NCBI GenBank assembly: GCA_963930655.1
Contig: OZ005613.1
Location: forward strand, 6,394,501-6,458,500
Source of the DNA: Myrica gale
Lineage: Eukaryota > Streptophyta > Magnoliopsida > Fagales > Myricaceae
DNA length: 64,000 nt
Direction: 5' to 3'
The first letter of the stretch is position 1, and each line of letters opens with the position of its first letter. Both the position numbers and the translations under genes were made by a program. The notes beneath the pieces were generated by a model. That model made no database searches. It was given only the letters and a program-made list of their open reading frames with translations, and was not told the DNA's origin. Below are positions 49,331-62,300 of the stretch, one piece after another.

Positions 49331-49429
49331 TTAGAGGAGAATCCAGATCTGCTGATATTGAGGATTCTCCAGTATAGCCATTTCTTTAATTTCTCACAGC
49401 ATTTACGCTTGAGGGATTTACCTTCGCAA

Positions 49430-50006
49430 GTTCCATAATTTGGATGTAAGAAGCGAATTTTTTCAATACTCTTTCGACTCAACTTTTTATACTTATTTTC
49501 TAGAGAATTATCATTTGTCACCGTTGAATTATGGTGTCAATATCATTTTGTGATTCGGAACTACCAAGTATTAAAATGTTAGATTGAGCTTATTGGTCTG
49601 GTGGGTTGTCGAAACTTTTTGAATGTAGAATGCTATGGTTAATATATGGAAAGTATGAGAGACAGCAAGCCCAAGAATAAGTTACCTTTTTTTTCCATAA
49701 TATTGAATTACAGCAATAAGCCGCTTGACAAAGAATTTAAAAAACAACCCACAATCCTTTACTCGCTCTCTTCCCCCAACCTATGCCAGCATAATTTCTT
49801 ATGGGCTAATCAGGCCGCAATGGGAGACCCTCTTCCCCTCGGGAGGTTCAAGTTCAACCCTCCACTCTTCCACCCACAAGACCTCCATCCCCTTTACCCG
49901 TGGGATGTGAGACTACCAGTGGGAATTGGGATCCCAGAGGGAGAGACTCTGATCTCCTACTTTTTTTGGCAATAATTTTCTCTTTTTCTTTTTGTGTATT
50001 TATATT
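49430..50006. other. Noncoding, nothing recognised
   Basis: Part may be decayed LTR of the preceding copia fragment. No gene or repeat identified. Confidence 0.5.
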
Positions 50007-50671
50007 TGTTAGGGCAAACACTAATAAAGACAACACAGTGGAATATTTTCTACCCTACCTCCTTTGTGCAAATCAATTAGCCAACTCACAATCCAATAGA
50101 AAATATAATTCAAGCAACCACAAAAAGGAGACACCAGAATGTCTTAAGTGGAAAACCCTCCAATGTGAAGGGAAAAATGACGGGAACTAGTCTGGTCAAA
50201 CTTTCACTATCAACAATAATGAGATTACAATAGTTCTCTTTAGAACAACCTCCAGAGGCTACAAACACATTAAGAATAAATATATTCTTGGATTACACCA
50301 TATATCATCACTGTAAAGTATATTGCAACAATAACAACAAAGAGATAACTCATCATTTGGTTTAAAATACCAATGAACTGAAGAGGAATCTCTACTATCA
50401 ACACTAGTCAAATTGAACCTCTCATCTCCAAGAATAACATACTAAAATTTCAGCAAGAATACACCAGAAATGACCGTTCAATCTTTGACGAAAGTAGCTG
50501 TGAAATTCCCTATTTTTTCTTCTCTCTGTTGCTCCACACTTTCTTTTCTTTTTGTTTTTCTGGATTTTATCTCTCCTCCGTCGCGCAAGAGACAAAACCC
50601 TACTCTTTTGAAAAAAACAAATAAGACAAGCCAAAGTCACATGGTCCCCACATGTGCGGGACCACCCAAGA
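50007..50671 (-). repeat. 3' LTR of minus-strand copia element
   Basis: The lower end reads TGTTAGGGC on the plus strand. The upper end, on the minus strand, reads TTTCTTGGGTGGTCCC right after the purine tract GGGGGAGA (50672-50683 region), close to the usual TGTTGGG start. No 5' LTR is seen, so boundaries rest on the termini and the tract only. Confidence 0.6.
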
Positions 50672-50680
50672 AATCTCCCC

Positions 50681-51535
50681 CTATCGACTATGTGGGGAGT
50701 TCTGCAAGCCCTCTTGCCTCTTGCAATATTGTAGCTTCTCCATAGACAATGGTTTGTTCATCATATCTGATCCATTATCATCAGTATAGATTTTCCTAAT
50801 TTGTAACAACTTCATCTCTAGTGTATCACGTATCCAATGATATCTCACATCAATATGTTTGGAGCTCGAATGGAAAGTTAAATTTGTATTGAAATGCGTG
50901 GCACTTTGGCTGTCACAGTAAAGCAAATACTTTTTTTGCTGTAGGCCTAGTTCTTGTAAAAACTTCTTCATCCACAACAACTTCTTGCTAGCCTTAGTGA
51001 TAGCAATATATTTTGCCTATGTGGTAGACAAAGCGACACTCTTCTATAGTCTAGATTGCCATGACACTGCTCCCACTAAAAAAATGATCAGGTACCCTAA
51101 AGTTGACTTCTGTGAATCAACATCATCAGCCATATATGCACCTATGAACCCAACAAGCTCACAATTATCATTTCCAAAGAATAAACATACTTTGGAAGTA
51201 CCTTTAAGATATCTCAGAATCCATTTCATGACTGCCCAATGTTCTTTACCAGGATTATAAAGGAAACGACTTACTACTCCAACAACATGTACGATATTGC
51301 TCAGGCCTCGTGCAAACCATCACATATATCAAGCTACCCATGACGGATGCATAAGGCACTTTCTTCATCACTTTCTTTTCTTTCTCATTGTAGGACATTG
51401 CTCAAAATTTAGCTTCATATGACCTGCAAGTGGAGAGCTCATCGGTTTTGCATTGCCCATATTAAACTTGTCCAATACCTTCTCGATATAACTTTCTTGA
51501 GATAGCCACAATCTTGCATTCTTTTTTATGGGTGA
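50681..51535 (-). pseudogene. Ty1/copia RT C-terminus and RNase H
   Basis: The minus strand reads QESYIEKVLDKFNM, NAKPMSSPLAGH, WILRYLKGTSKVCL, STLGYLIIFLVGAVSW, and then RNase H with LYCDSQSATH and SSKHIDVRYHWIRD...KIYTDDNGSDMMNK. Stops interrupt it several times (e.g. near 51395, 51365, 51040). The RT core including YVDD is missing: the upstream side is replaced by unrelated DNA at 51540-52270. Confidence 0.85.
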
Positions 51536-51539
51536 ATAA

Positions 51540-52012
51540 TATCTCATTACTACAAAAACTCATAGTTATCGACCCAAAGTGTTGTGATAGGGATTCACCC
51601 ATTTAGTATGATGCACAATCTTCGGTGATTGGAGGCTCACAACAGGGCCTGACAATTCATGCTTTATTAGATAAAGATAATTTACCTAAGTAATTATGAT
51701 TATTCTCTATTATTTATTAACTAAACTGGCAGAAAAAAAAGTGACAGAAAGGAAGTTCGTATGATCCGCCTCAGAGGAGACCAACCCTGACAATGCCGCT
51801 TGAAGGAAAAGTTGAGATGGGATTGAAAGAGCTCTATGGAGAATAAAGCCCGAATAAAATAGGGTTGAGGCCCAGGAGATGAGGAGGCCCAAAAAGAAGA
51901 CAGAGAGGATAAGAGGGGAGACCTCGAAGAGAGAGGAGACTCTTTTTTTTTTCTTCCTCAAGGAAAGAGCATAGTAGAAGAGTAAGAGAAAAGAAGACGG
52001 AGAAGGATACTC

Positions 52013-52045
<33 letters not shown>

Positions 52046-52270
52046 CAATTTCGAATATTGGATTTTTCTTGTAGGCGGTATGAAGGAGAATTAGAGCCTT
52101 TTAACTCATCCCAAGCTCTAGACCGCAAGTCTAGTTCCTCAGGGTATTCAACCCAATGGAGGTTGCAATGGACCTGTTAAAAAAGGATCTAACACGTTCG
52201 ATCTCAAGAGATCTTCATACGAAGAAGCCTTGTTGTGGGTCCCAAGTCTTTCATAGTAAAAAACTTATTC
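51540..52270. mobile_element. Insertion/replacement between copia RT and integrase
   Basis: Non-copia DNA starting near TTACTACAAAAACTCATAGTT, which resembles a CACTA-type tip (CACTACAAAAA). It contains a (GA)n run at about 52016-52042. No second tip is identified, so it may be a chimeric or truncated fragment. Confidence 0.4.
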
Positions 52271-52289
52271 AACTATAAATGTTCATTTC

Positions 52290-52858
52290 TGAAAATTGGA
52301 TCATCATGTTCTTGTATGTCCCCTGTACGTGTACTGCACACAGTTGAAGAAGGAATGACTGGACCCAAATCAACGTAGTCGTCACTGAAGGACTTTGGCT
52401 TCTTAGTCTCATCAAAATCTTCAATGGTTTGGTCTTCAAAGAAAACTACATCTCTTACTTCGTAAAACCTTTTTATTAACTGGATCCCAATATTTGTAAC
52501 TAAAATCTTCATGTGCATAATCCAGGAAGATGCACTGTTTGACTTTGTTATCAAATTTCGATTTCTCATCCTTTGATATATGAACAAAAGCCCTGCAGCC
52601 AAATACTCTCGAGTGTTCTAAAGAAACATATTTCGCAGTCCAGGCTTTTTCAGGAAAATTATCATCCAACAATACTGATGGAGAAAGATTGATCAAGTCA
52701 ACTATAGTCCTCATTGCCTCACCCCAAAAGGACTTGGGCAAATTTGCATGAGAGAGCAAACATTTGATTCTTTCACAGATCGTTCTGTTCATTCTTTGTG
52801 CTACACCATTATGCTGTGAGATTTTAAGAACTGATTTCTCATGCCAAAAGTTCAACTT
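52290..52858 (-). pseudogene. Ty1/copia integrase C-terminal part
   Basis: Reads NGVAQRMNRTICERI, HANLPKSFWGEAMRT, VFGCRAFVHISKDEKSKFDN and then, after a frame change near 52450, RDVVFFEDQTIEDF. The glutamate that completes the DDE triad (NGVAERMNRT in related elements) is Gln here. The N-terminal zinc finger and the two Asp of the core are cut off at 52858. Confidence 0.85.
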
Positions 52859-52859
52859 T

Positions 52860-53188
52860 TAGCAGCATTTGTGGCAAAACGCCACTAAAGCGCAAACTTG
52901 TGGACAAGGCAATCTGTAACGGCATTTGTAAAAGGCAATCTATAGCGGTGTTTGTAAAAGTCAAATTTTTAGCGGCGACCCTTATTGAAAAGCGCCACTA
53001 AAAGTTTGACTTTAAGCAACATTTTACCAAAAAATGCCGCTACAAATAATCTATAGTTGTGTTTTGTTCACAAACACTGCCACATAGTGTCTTTTAGTTT
53101 CATTTACCTCTAAAGGGGTGTTGTAACTGCGTTTTTAGCTAATGCCGCTAAAGAGACCGTTGCTGTAGGTCTTTTTTTTTGTAGCGAA
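52860..53188. mobile_element. CACTA terminal/subterminal fragment
   Basis: Ends at 53175-53188 in TTTTTTTTTTGTAGCG, one base off the CACTA tip (complement CGCTACAAAAAAAA). The rest is packed with AGCGGCATTT/GCCGCTAAA-type words in both orientations, as in CACTA subterminal regions. The other tip is missing, and the left side cuts into the copia integrase. Confidence 0.65.
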
Positions 53189-53791
53189 TGGATATCTCTA
53201 ATCAAGAAACTTTGTTTGTCGATATTAGATACGTGTAAAAAATGTACAAAAAATCATTTCTATCATTCATATACAACGACTTTACAAATATACCCCAAGA
53301 TGCAAACAAAGGTATTTAGCAAACATGATAAATATGTGTGATGGTTGACAAAAAAAATGACAATGAAAAATTGGATATCTAAAAGAAAATGTGTGCCCAC
53401 TATAATATTCATAAGTGTACGTATTTTCTTCATATCACAGTGCTAATTAATTAGTAGGCGTCCAAATCAAATCGAGCCAAAATTTTTTAATTAACCATAA
53501 GAAAAGTTTACCCACTCTCTCCAAGGCTTTTTTTTGGTCCTGAAGGAAAAAAGTTTGACATAGACTGTCAATTATTTTAAATTGTGAAACCATATAGTGA
53601 GAATAATGTGTCACAAACCAAGACTGAGCACAATTTCTCCTTTTAAAATATGTATATGAATGATCTGAGATTAAATTAAGGCTTAATTATTGATACAATC
53701 TCTGTTATATTCATTTTTAACAAATCAGTTTCTAGTTAGAGTGCAACTTTTAACAGGCTGGTCCATGTGATTTATTTTTCGCACATATAGG
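53189..53791. other. Intergenic, nothing recognised
   Basis: AT-rich; no gene or repeat. Confidence 0.5.
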
Positions 53792-53907
53792 CACTACAAG
53801 AAAGCTGGGCTTCAACGACGAAATTCTTGGGTGCGGCTCCATTCCTGTCAGCAAAACATTCGCAACAACGACTAGTTCCGTCTTTGAATAGCAAGTTTCT
53901 TGTAGTG
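53792..53907. mobile_element. Complete 116-bp CACTA MITE
   Basis: CACTACAAGAAAGCTGGGCTTC at the left and CACTACAAGAAACTTGCTATTC (complement) at the right share a 12-base perfect tip. A 3-bp target duplication AGG flanks it (53789-53791, 53908-53910). No coding capacity. Confidence 0.88.
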
Positions 53908-54987
53908 AGGTCTTCCCGCCAACCAAGAATAGACCATAAGAATCGGTCTGTTGAAAGTTGTACCATATGAACTAATTTGTTAAAAATCAATATCACATGA
54001 ATTGTACCAGTAATCAAGCTTTAAGATTCCATTACTCTTTCAAGAACTAGTACTTTTTAGAAGGTGGCGTGTGGGTTGATCATACATTCCCCTTTCCCAT
54101 AAAATTATGTGACATCACAGAACACTACTACATAGTTTTAATTAGTTGATTAAATTAAAGTTAGCTAGGTGAGGACTGAGGTAGAAGCAGACATTTTTTT
54201 CCTATTAATTATAAACTAATAGTACTGTCTCTTCTTCCAAAGGTTGAATATAAAAAAAAGCACAAAACAAGATAAAAAAATGTTGTTGGTTTAATAATAT
54301 ATAGCAAAGTTGCCTGAACTGAATACAGAGAATGCTAGAGAGAGTGACAAAGGAAAGCCCACCATACCCGCCTTTAAAAAACAAATAATCTTCAGATACA
54401 CATAAATTGGCTCGTGTATATATATATATATGTAGAAGCAAAATTTTGTTTTTCTCTCGTGGTTCAATAAGCGGTTGGAATATTCTGTCGATGGGAAGTC
54501 GCTTAGGTAGAAAACTATTGGTCCTATTCTCCTCCAACTGTTTCTGTCTCTTGGCCTAAGTACTTCCAAATTAATCCTCTTTAAATAGTGTTTCCGATTT
54601 TGTGGACTAATGTCCCCTAATGGACAGTCAAAAATGAATGGGTCTTTATCTATATATGCACTGAAGTTAGGTTCAATTTAGATCTGAGTTTATTTAACTT
54701 AACCAGATGTATCAGCCAGCACTACTAATTGAGAGATACAAATCCCAAATATGCATAATTTAGTTTAGAAAGCTGCCCAATTCACGCCACAAGATTGATT
54801 AAGTGCTCCTAGCTATATTGGATGGGGGTTGTCTTAGCTAATATAATTTGATTCTTAAAGTGGTCGACGAGCTTTCTCGTCATTCCATTAAGACTAATTG
54901 CTTTCCGATGTTGGGAAACATACCTTAAAGGAAAACAAGAAGAGAAGGGATAGAAAATCAAGAACAAGAAACGTACATGGTTATAAA
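53908..54987. other. Intergenic, nothing recognised
   Basis: AT-rich DNA with a short (TA)n at about 54417-54431; short frames only. Confidence 0.5.
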
Positions 54988-57900
54988 TGTGAGACCCCGA
55001 TTTTCTCCTACGTTATTTCTTATGTATTATCTTTTATTTTCCAATGTATTAGCTTTTAATTCATCATGGGGCCATGTTTTTGGCCAATGTATGGTCTAAT
55101 CCTTATGTTATGGTACTTCGATTAAAATGGGATTTTATTTCACGAAATTTCTTAAATAATTTTCTTGTCATATTATGCAAAGTTTAAATTATATTTTTCC
55201 TTAGGAGCCGAAATTTTGCAAGTAAGTTTCTCTCTCATGGATTTATATTTTTTTTACTTAATATGTTTCATGGACTATAGAATTTAAATTATGATTTAAG
55301 ATTTCTTTATATAGGCCGAAAATGGTTAATGGATTAAATCATGAAATTCTATGCAGGCATTGATTGAATATTTTTATATCATGTATTATTACCATGTGGC
55401 CTAGATTAGTAATAGAATTTTCATTAGAATATTTAATGATAAGTTATGTATTAAAGTGATAAAGTCTAGGAGAGATTTAATTGATAAGCACACTTGCTTA
55501 TCATAGTGATAAGCAAGCATGATGATAGGTTAGGAAACTTTTAGGGTGATAAGTCCTTGTGATTATTGTAGAGATAGGCTAGGGCCATTATCATAGGATA
55601 AGATATCATGCTTATGAGATGATAAGCTATTGGAATGGATTAGATAAGCAAGAGAGCTTATGAGTGATAAGTTAGGTGAGAGAGAGTAACTAAGTTGAAA
55701 GTTGGTTGCAATTTAAATGTGGAAGTAACTAGGTTGGTTGGAAAGCAACCAAACAAAGCAAATGGGATGGCCTTTACGTGAATGGCTAGAGGTGAAATTG
55801 AAAAGCCAAAAGTGAGGCCATGTGATGTGTAAGAGGTGTAAGAAGTGTAAGATGTTGTTGGTTTAGCATGAGTGGCCGAATGGTTTATGTATAGATCTTG
55901 AAGTTTTAGTTTGTGATATGCCTTGATGTTGTTGGATCTTGAATGCTTAACAACCCTAGGTTGTTTAAATGCTAGATCTAACCATGAAAACCTTAGATCT
56001 AGGGTTGAATGTGAAGAAAAATGCAAATGGAGAACAATGCATGTTAAAGGAAGTTAGATCTAGGTTTTGAAGTGTTGGTTTGATGCAAGTTGATTATTTT
56101 ACTTAGATCTATGGATGTTAGTGTGTATAAAGTGTGGATCTAATGTTGATGGGAATATTTGATGAAGATATAAAGTCGATGCATGCTAGTTAGGTCACAA
56201 ATGCAAAGGATATGCATGTTATAATTTTTAGCATGAAAAATGTGACATTTTGAGGTATGGCCGCATATGAGATGCTTAGGATTTAATGTATAATTTTGTT
56301 TATATTTAAATCTGGACATTGGCCATGATATGTGCAAGATTTATGACCCAATGAATGGTAGATGATTATGTTAGGTATTAGATGCATGCATATTAAAAGG
56401 AATAAAGGGAAACCTAATCTTTTGGATGAAATCATGTGTTAGCCGAATATTATGAGCATGATACTCGGTGTTGGTGCCTTGATTTATAGATATTAGGTTG
56501 TGAAATTGTTGAATGGAGGATGGGATCACCATTGGAGTTAAAGTTGTGACTAAGGGTGCATAAAATGGTAATGGCCGAATGTTATAATAAAATGAAACCC
56601 TAAGTACAATTTATGATTTATGGATTATCATTGTGATGGATAAGGAAATTAGGGTTAGGCTAGTTGGAATAAATTTTGAAGAACTGTGATCATGTAATAA
56701 TAAGAGACTTAGGTTTAATTCTAAATCTGTGGGTATTGATTAAACCCTAATCGAGGCATGTACATGGATAAATACATTTTTATTTGCAATAAAAATATTA
56801 ATGATCTAATAAACTAAGTTTTGAATAATAGTTAAGGAAAGAATAAATAAAATATTTTAAATGAATTTCAGTGATATATATATATATATATCTTTGGTTG
56901 ATGACTGATTTCAAAAATGCAAATATTTAATGATTGCATACTATTCTTAAAGTCTAAAGAAATATTTAAATCGCTTGTAGGCGATCCACGTGTCTTTATA
57001 CACGACCAAAGAAGACCAACTGTAAGTGGATACTGTAAGTGGACAGTAAGTGTTCTTTTTCAAACTGGAATGACACGCTGCATCGTTTCATGAACAAGCA
57101 TGAATTTTAAATCAAGCATGACATGACATGTGCATTGCATGAATTTTTCAAGAAGAAAGTTTATGCAATGATTTTTATGGAAAGACTATGAGAAGTTTTA
57201 TGAAACGATAAGTTAATTTAAGGGGCACTGGTCGGTACCGTACCATCAAGATGGACTCCCATACCGGAGGACAAATGTGAGAAGGATGAGTGAATCCACG
57301 AGGTTGTGCGAACCACACTGAAGGACATTGAGAAGGTGTGGTGCCTCCAAGGGTCATGTCTAGCCACTGAAGGACAAATGAGAGAAGGTGCGCTAGCTGA
57401 CCGCATGTAAGGTCTCCAAGGGAATTCGGGGACGGTTCCAAAGGGAACGCACAACCCTGACTTCAGGGGTTAAATGGAGCGAGCCCACCAATAAAAGATA
57501 TGAAATAATTATGAAAAGGCCAAGAGAGGCACAAGTACGAATAAGTGGTTTTCAAGGGCCAAGGGCCGATTTCACAAGCAAGCACGAAAGAGATATTTTC
57601 AAGGGCCTGGGGCCGAAACTAAGCAAGAGCATATGCATAACTCATGACATGCATGTGCATCACTTACCAAGTTTCTTTCTTTCATGATTAAGCGGGCATA
57701 AGTCAAGAGCATGTTTTAAGTTTATGTCTTTCCCTTACTGAGTCTTTTTGACTCACGTTTTTAAAATTGTGTCATTCCAGATGCCTCAGGTGAAGAGAGT
57801 CAGGAGGACTACCTGACCTAGAAGCCCAAGAATTATGTTTCATACTTTTGATGATAGTGGCTTGATCGTCACTAGTTGGCTTTTTATATGTTATTTATGT

Positions 57901-58072
57901 CTTGTATGAAATCTTAATGAGAACCCTGATTATGTAAGTTTAGCTCGAATCCCTCGCGATCCTGTACGTTTCCGCCGTAATCAAGTAATTATATAAGTAA
58001 GAACGTTGGAGCCATCCAGGGGATAGCTCGCGGCTGTCACGGTCCCTGCGGGATGTCGTTCGGGGCGTGACA
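54988..58072 (+). repeat. 5' LTR of Tekay/Del-like Ty3 element (3,085 bp)
   Basis: Begins TGTGAGACCCCG and ends CGGGGCGTGACA next to a tRNA-Met primer binding site. The start is repeated at 63764. Contains a cluster of GATAAG words (55438-55671), a (TA)n at 56876-56890, imperfect direct repeats at 57265-57430 (GAAGGACAAATGAGAGAAGGTG type) and at 57552-57612 (TTTTCAAGGGCC). No gene in it. Confidence 0.93.
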
Positions 58073-58079
58073 GTTAAGT

Positions 58080-58090
58080 TGGTATCAGAG
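58080..58090 (+). other. Primer binding site (tRNA-Met type)
   Basis: TGGTATCAGAG, seven bases after the LTR end, as in most plant chromovirus-lineage Ty3 elements. Confidence 0.9.
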
Positions 58091-58234
58091 GATCGGAGGG
58101 TAGAGTCGTAAAACATAGGGAACGAAGTAGAACCCTAAACCCTAAAGCATGAGATAACACGTTTAGGGTTAGTTACGATAAGAATTTTTGAGGTTGAGGT
58201 TGTTCTAAGCTGAACGATAAACTTGAAGTGCAGG

Positions 58235-59311
58235 ATGGCACCTAGGAGACCAACAAGAAGCCAAGAGCCCGAGGCTCCCGGAGTTACCACCGAGGACGTG
58301 TTAAGGCACATGGCCCAGCTCGTTGCCGAGCACGTGCAGCCGGGTGCCCATGTTGAAGGGGACCGAGGACGCCCTGAGGGGTGTACGTTCGATCAGTTCA
58401 ATCGCCAGCACCCGCCAGCGTACAACGGCAAGGGAGATGCCATACTAGCAGAAAATTGGCTGGTGGAGATGAAAGAACTACTTGAGGTCTTGGGGTGTAC
58501 CGAGGCCCAGAAGTTAAGTTATGCTACCTTCAAGCTGCAAGGGGATGCCAAAAGGTGGTGGCAGTCCGAGAAAGTGTTGTTGGGTCAGGAGCTGGGAGAG
58601 CAGCCCATAACCTGGGAGAGGTTCCAGCAAGAATTTCTAGATCGTTATTTCCCCCGAACGACTCGGGAAGCGAAAGCAAGGGAATTCGCTATCCTAATCC
58701 AAGGAGCCATGACGGTGGAGCAGTACGCAGGCCGATTCATGGAGCTGGTGCGGTTTGCCCCGTACTTGGTGAGAGATGAGGAAAGAAAGGCCCGAAAGTT
58801 TGAAGAAGGGCTACACCCACGGGTCTATGACAGGGTGTATAGCCATAATCTTAAAACCCTGGCAGAGGTGATTGAACGGGCAGTGATAGTGGAGAGAGGA
58901 CTGCAGAGGATAGCAGCCTACCATGACCAGCAGAAGAGGAAGGCTCCTTCCAACCCAACCACACCGCAGATGCCCTGGAAGAAAAGTAGGCCAGAGTCAT
59001 CACAGAGGCAGCCTCAGAGGCCGAATCAGAGGTCGAACATGAGGCCGAACCAGAGGCCTGGTGGAGCTCAGAATGCCGGAGGGAATCAATTTCCTCTGTG
59101 CAACAAGAGACATCCAGGGGAGTGTAGGCAGGGCTTATGTTTTAAATGCAGGAAGCCTGGTCACATCGCCAGAGACTGTAGGAGTGCAGGCAGCTCAAAC
59201 CAAGCACCCCGACCCCCGCAGCAGAACAATACAAGGAGGCCCAACGCAGGCGAGGTTATATGCAATGACTCCGGAAGATGCGGAGAACCAGAATCGAGTA
59301 GTGGCAGGTAA
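58235..59311 (+). pseudogene. gag: Ty3 gag (Tekay/Del type), fused to pol by a frameshift
   Basis: The ATG at 58235 (MAPRRPTRS) is preferred over the upstream non-ATG extension. Residues ~45-230 form the retrotransposon gag domain (PF03732; AENWLVEMKELL, KLQGDAKRWW, FLDRYFP). A basic Pro/Gln/Asn-rich stretch follows, then the CCHC knuckle [14 protein letters not shown] at about residue 301. The natural gag frame should run into protease, but it goes out of frame at about 59250 and ends at 59309-59311, while protease reads on in another frame. Gag forms the virus-like particle and its knuckle binds RNA. Confidence 0.88.
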
Positions 59312-62300
59312 GTTGCCTTTGCCCCAGGGGGAAGCCCTAGTTCTGTTTGATTCAGGGGCCACGCATTCATTCATTGCATCAGCATATTGCAAGACACATG
59401 CCTTAACTAGTGAGTTGTTGGATTGTGATGTCCTTGTGTCAACGCCCGCTGGGGGAAGAGTCGAATGTAGCCGGATGGTGAAGGACTATCCGATAGAAGT
59501 AGAAGGACAAGTCATGTTGGCTGATTTGATAGTTATGGAGATGGGAGGATTTGATATCATCCTAGGTATGGATTGGTTGTCGAAGCATGGTGCCAACATT
59601 CGGTGCTATGAGAAGAAGGTCTTGTTCCAAAAGGAGGGGAGACCGGATTGTTGTTTCACCTGTATGAGGAAAATGGAACGAAGGCTAGCAATTGTCTCGG
59701 CCCTGCAAGCTAAGAGATTGTTGCAAGGAGGGCACGAGGGAATTCTAGTATGGGCAAGTGATACGCAGAACGAGGTCCCTGCGTTTGATCAAACCCCAAT
59801 AGTGAGTGAGTTTCCGGATGTATTCCCGGAAGACTTACCGGGGTTACCGCCGGATAGGGAGGTGGAGTTCGGAATTGAATTGGAAGCTGGGACAGTCCCA
59901 ATTTCCAAGGTGTCGTATCGAATGGCTCCGGCAGAGCTAAAGGAGCTGAAGGTTCAATTGGAAGATCTCTTGGAGAAGGGATTCATAAGGCCGAGTGTGT
60001 CACCTTGGGGAGCACCGATCCTGTTTGTGAAAAAGAAGGACGGGAGTCTCCGGATGTGCATTGATTATAGGGAATTGAATAAGGTGACCGTGAAGAATAG
60101 GTACCCGCTACCTCGTATTGACGATTTGTTCGATCAATTGTAGGGGGCACAAATATTTTCAAGAATTGATTTGAGGTCGGGTTACCACCAGTTGAAGGTT
60201 AAGGAGGGAGATATATCTAAGACAGCCTTTCGAACCCGATATGGTCACTATGAATTTTTGGTGATGTCATTTGGGTTAACTAATGCCCCGGCCGCATTTA
60301 TGGACTTGATGAATCGAGTATTCAGGGAGTTCCTGGATGAATTTGTGGTGGTGTTCATAGATGATATTCTGATTTATTCTCGGAACCAGGAGGAGCATGA
60401 GGAGCATCTCAGGATTGTTTTGCAGATCCTAAGGGAGAAGAAGTTGTATGCTAAATTCTCCAAGTGCGAGTTTTGGTTGCAGCAAGTCCGATTTCTAGGG
60501 CATGTAGTGTCGGGAGAAGGGATTGCTGTAGATCCCGGAAAGGTTGATGCGGTTTTCAAATGGCCTAGACCTACAAATGTTAAAGAGATAAGGAGTTTCC
60601 TGGGGTTAGCAGGATATTACCGGAGGTTTATCAAGGAATTTTCAAAGATAGCTATGTCGATGACCTCGTTGACCAAGAAGAACGTTAAGTTCGATTGGAC
60701 AGACGAGTGTGAGCAAAGTTTCCAGACGTTAAAGGCTCATCTAGTTACTGCCCCGGTGTTAGCATTGCCCTCAGAGCATGGGGAGTACGAGATCTATACG
60801 GACGCCTCAAAGCAAGGTCTTGGGTGTGTGTTGATGCAAGACAAGAGGGTCATAGCCTATGCGTCGAGGCAACTGAGGCCCCACGAGGTGAATTACCCCA
60901 CTCACGACTTGAAGTTGGCTGCAGTCGTGCATGCTCTGAAAATATGGAGGCATTATCTCTATGGGGTTAAATGCGAGATATTTACGGATCATAAGAGCCT
61001 CAAGTACTCAACACTCAGAAGGAGCTGAACATGAGGCAACGACGCTGGTTGGAGTTAATTAAGGACTATGATTGCACCATTAGCTACCATCCTGGGAAAG
61101 CTAACGTGGTGGCTGATGCTTTAAGCCGAAAGTCGGCTGAAACGAGTGCCGTGGAGGTAGTGGCTAAGGAGATCATGGAGGACCTAAAGAGAGAGGAGAT
61201 CACGCTCGTATTGGCCGACCGGTATGTTTCCATCGCAGGGCTGTCATTACAACCATCGCTGGGGGAGCGAATCTGCGAGGCCCAGAAGAGCGATGCGGTG
61301 ATAGTAGGGATTAGGGAAAGGATTGAAAAGAATAATGATCCCGATTTTGAGGATAGGGATGGAGTGCTGAGGTACCGGAATAGAATATGTGTCCCTGGTG
61401 ATGGGGGAATCAAGGAGTTGATTTTGGCAGAGGCACATACTACGCCCTATACCATTCACCCTGGAGGAACGAAGATGTATCAGGACATCAAGAAAGTTTA
61501 CTGGTGGCCGAATATGAAGAGGGAGATCGCGGAGTATGTCGCTCGATGTCTGACTTGTCAGAGAGTGAAAGCAGAGCACCAGAGGCCAGCAGGGACATTG
61601 AAGCCTCTGGAGATCCCTGAATGGAAGTGGGAAGGAATAGCCATGGATTTTGTAGTAGGGCTACCAAGAACGTCAGCTGGCTACGATGCAATATGGGTAG
61701 TGGTGGACCGATTGACCAAGTCAGCCCACTTTCTGCCCATCAGGGTGAAGTATACCCCGGAGAGGCTAGCTAAAGTGTATCTTCAAGAAATTGTGAGACT
61801 CCATGGCATACCGAGGAGCATAGTGTCGGATAGGGATCCGAGATTTACGTCAAGGTTTTGGAGAAGGTTGCAGGAATCCCTAGGCACTAAATTGAATTTT
61901 AGCACTGCTTTCCACCCACAGACGGATGGCCAATCTGAGCGGACCATTCAAATTTTGGAAGACATGCTCCGAGCGTGTATCATTGACTTCAAGGGTAGCT
62001 GGGCTCAGTATCTGCCGTTAGCAGAGTTCGCATACAACAACAGTTTCCAATCGAGTATTGGCATGGCACCGTATGAAGCTTTGTATGGAAGGAGGTGTAG
62101 GTCGCCATTATATTGGGATGAAGTAGGAGAAGGGAGACTGTTGGGGCCGGAGATAATTTTGCAGACAAAAGAGAAGATTCAGTTGATCAAAGAAAGACTT
62201 ATTACGGCCCAAAGTCGGCAAAAGAGTTATGCGGACAATCGAAGAAGGGAGTTGGCCTTTGAAGAAGGAAGTAAAGTGTTTTTGAAGATTTCTCCAACAA

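Noticed and set aside
55658-56337. Minus-strand frames in the Tekay 5' LTR
   Set aside because: LTR sequence without coding signal; no start context or domain.
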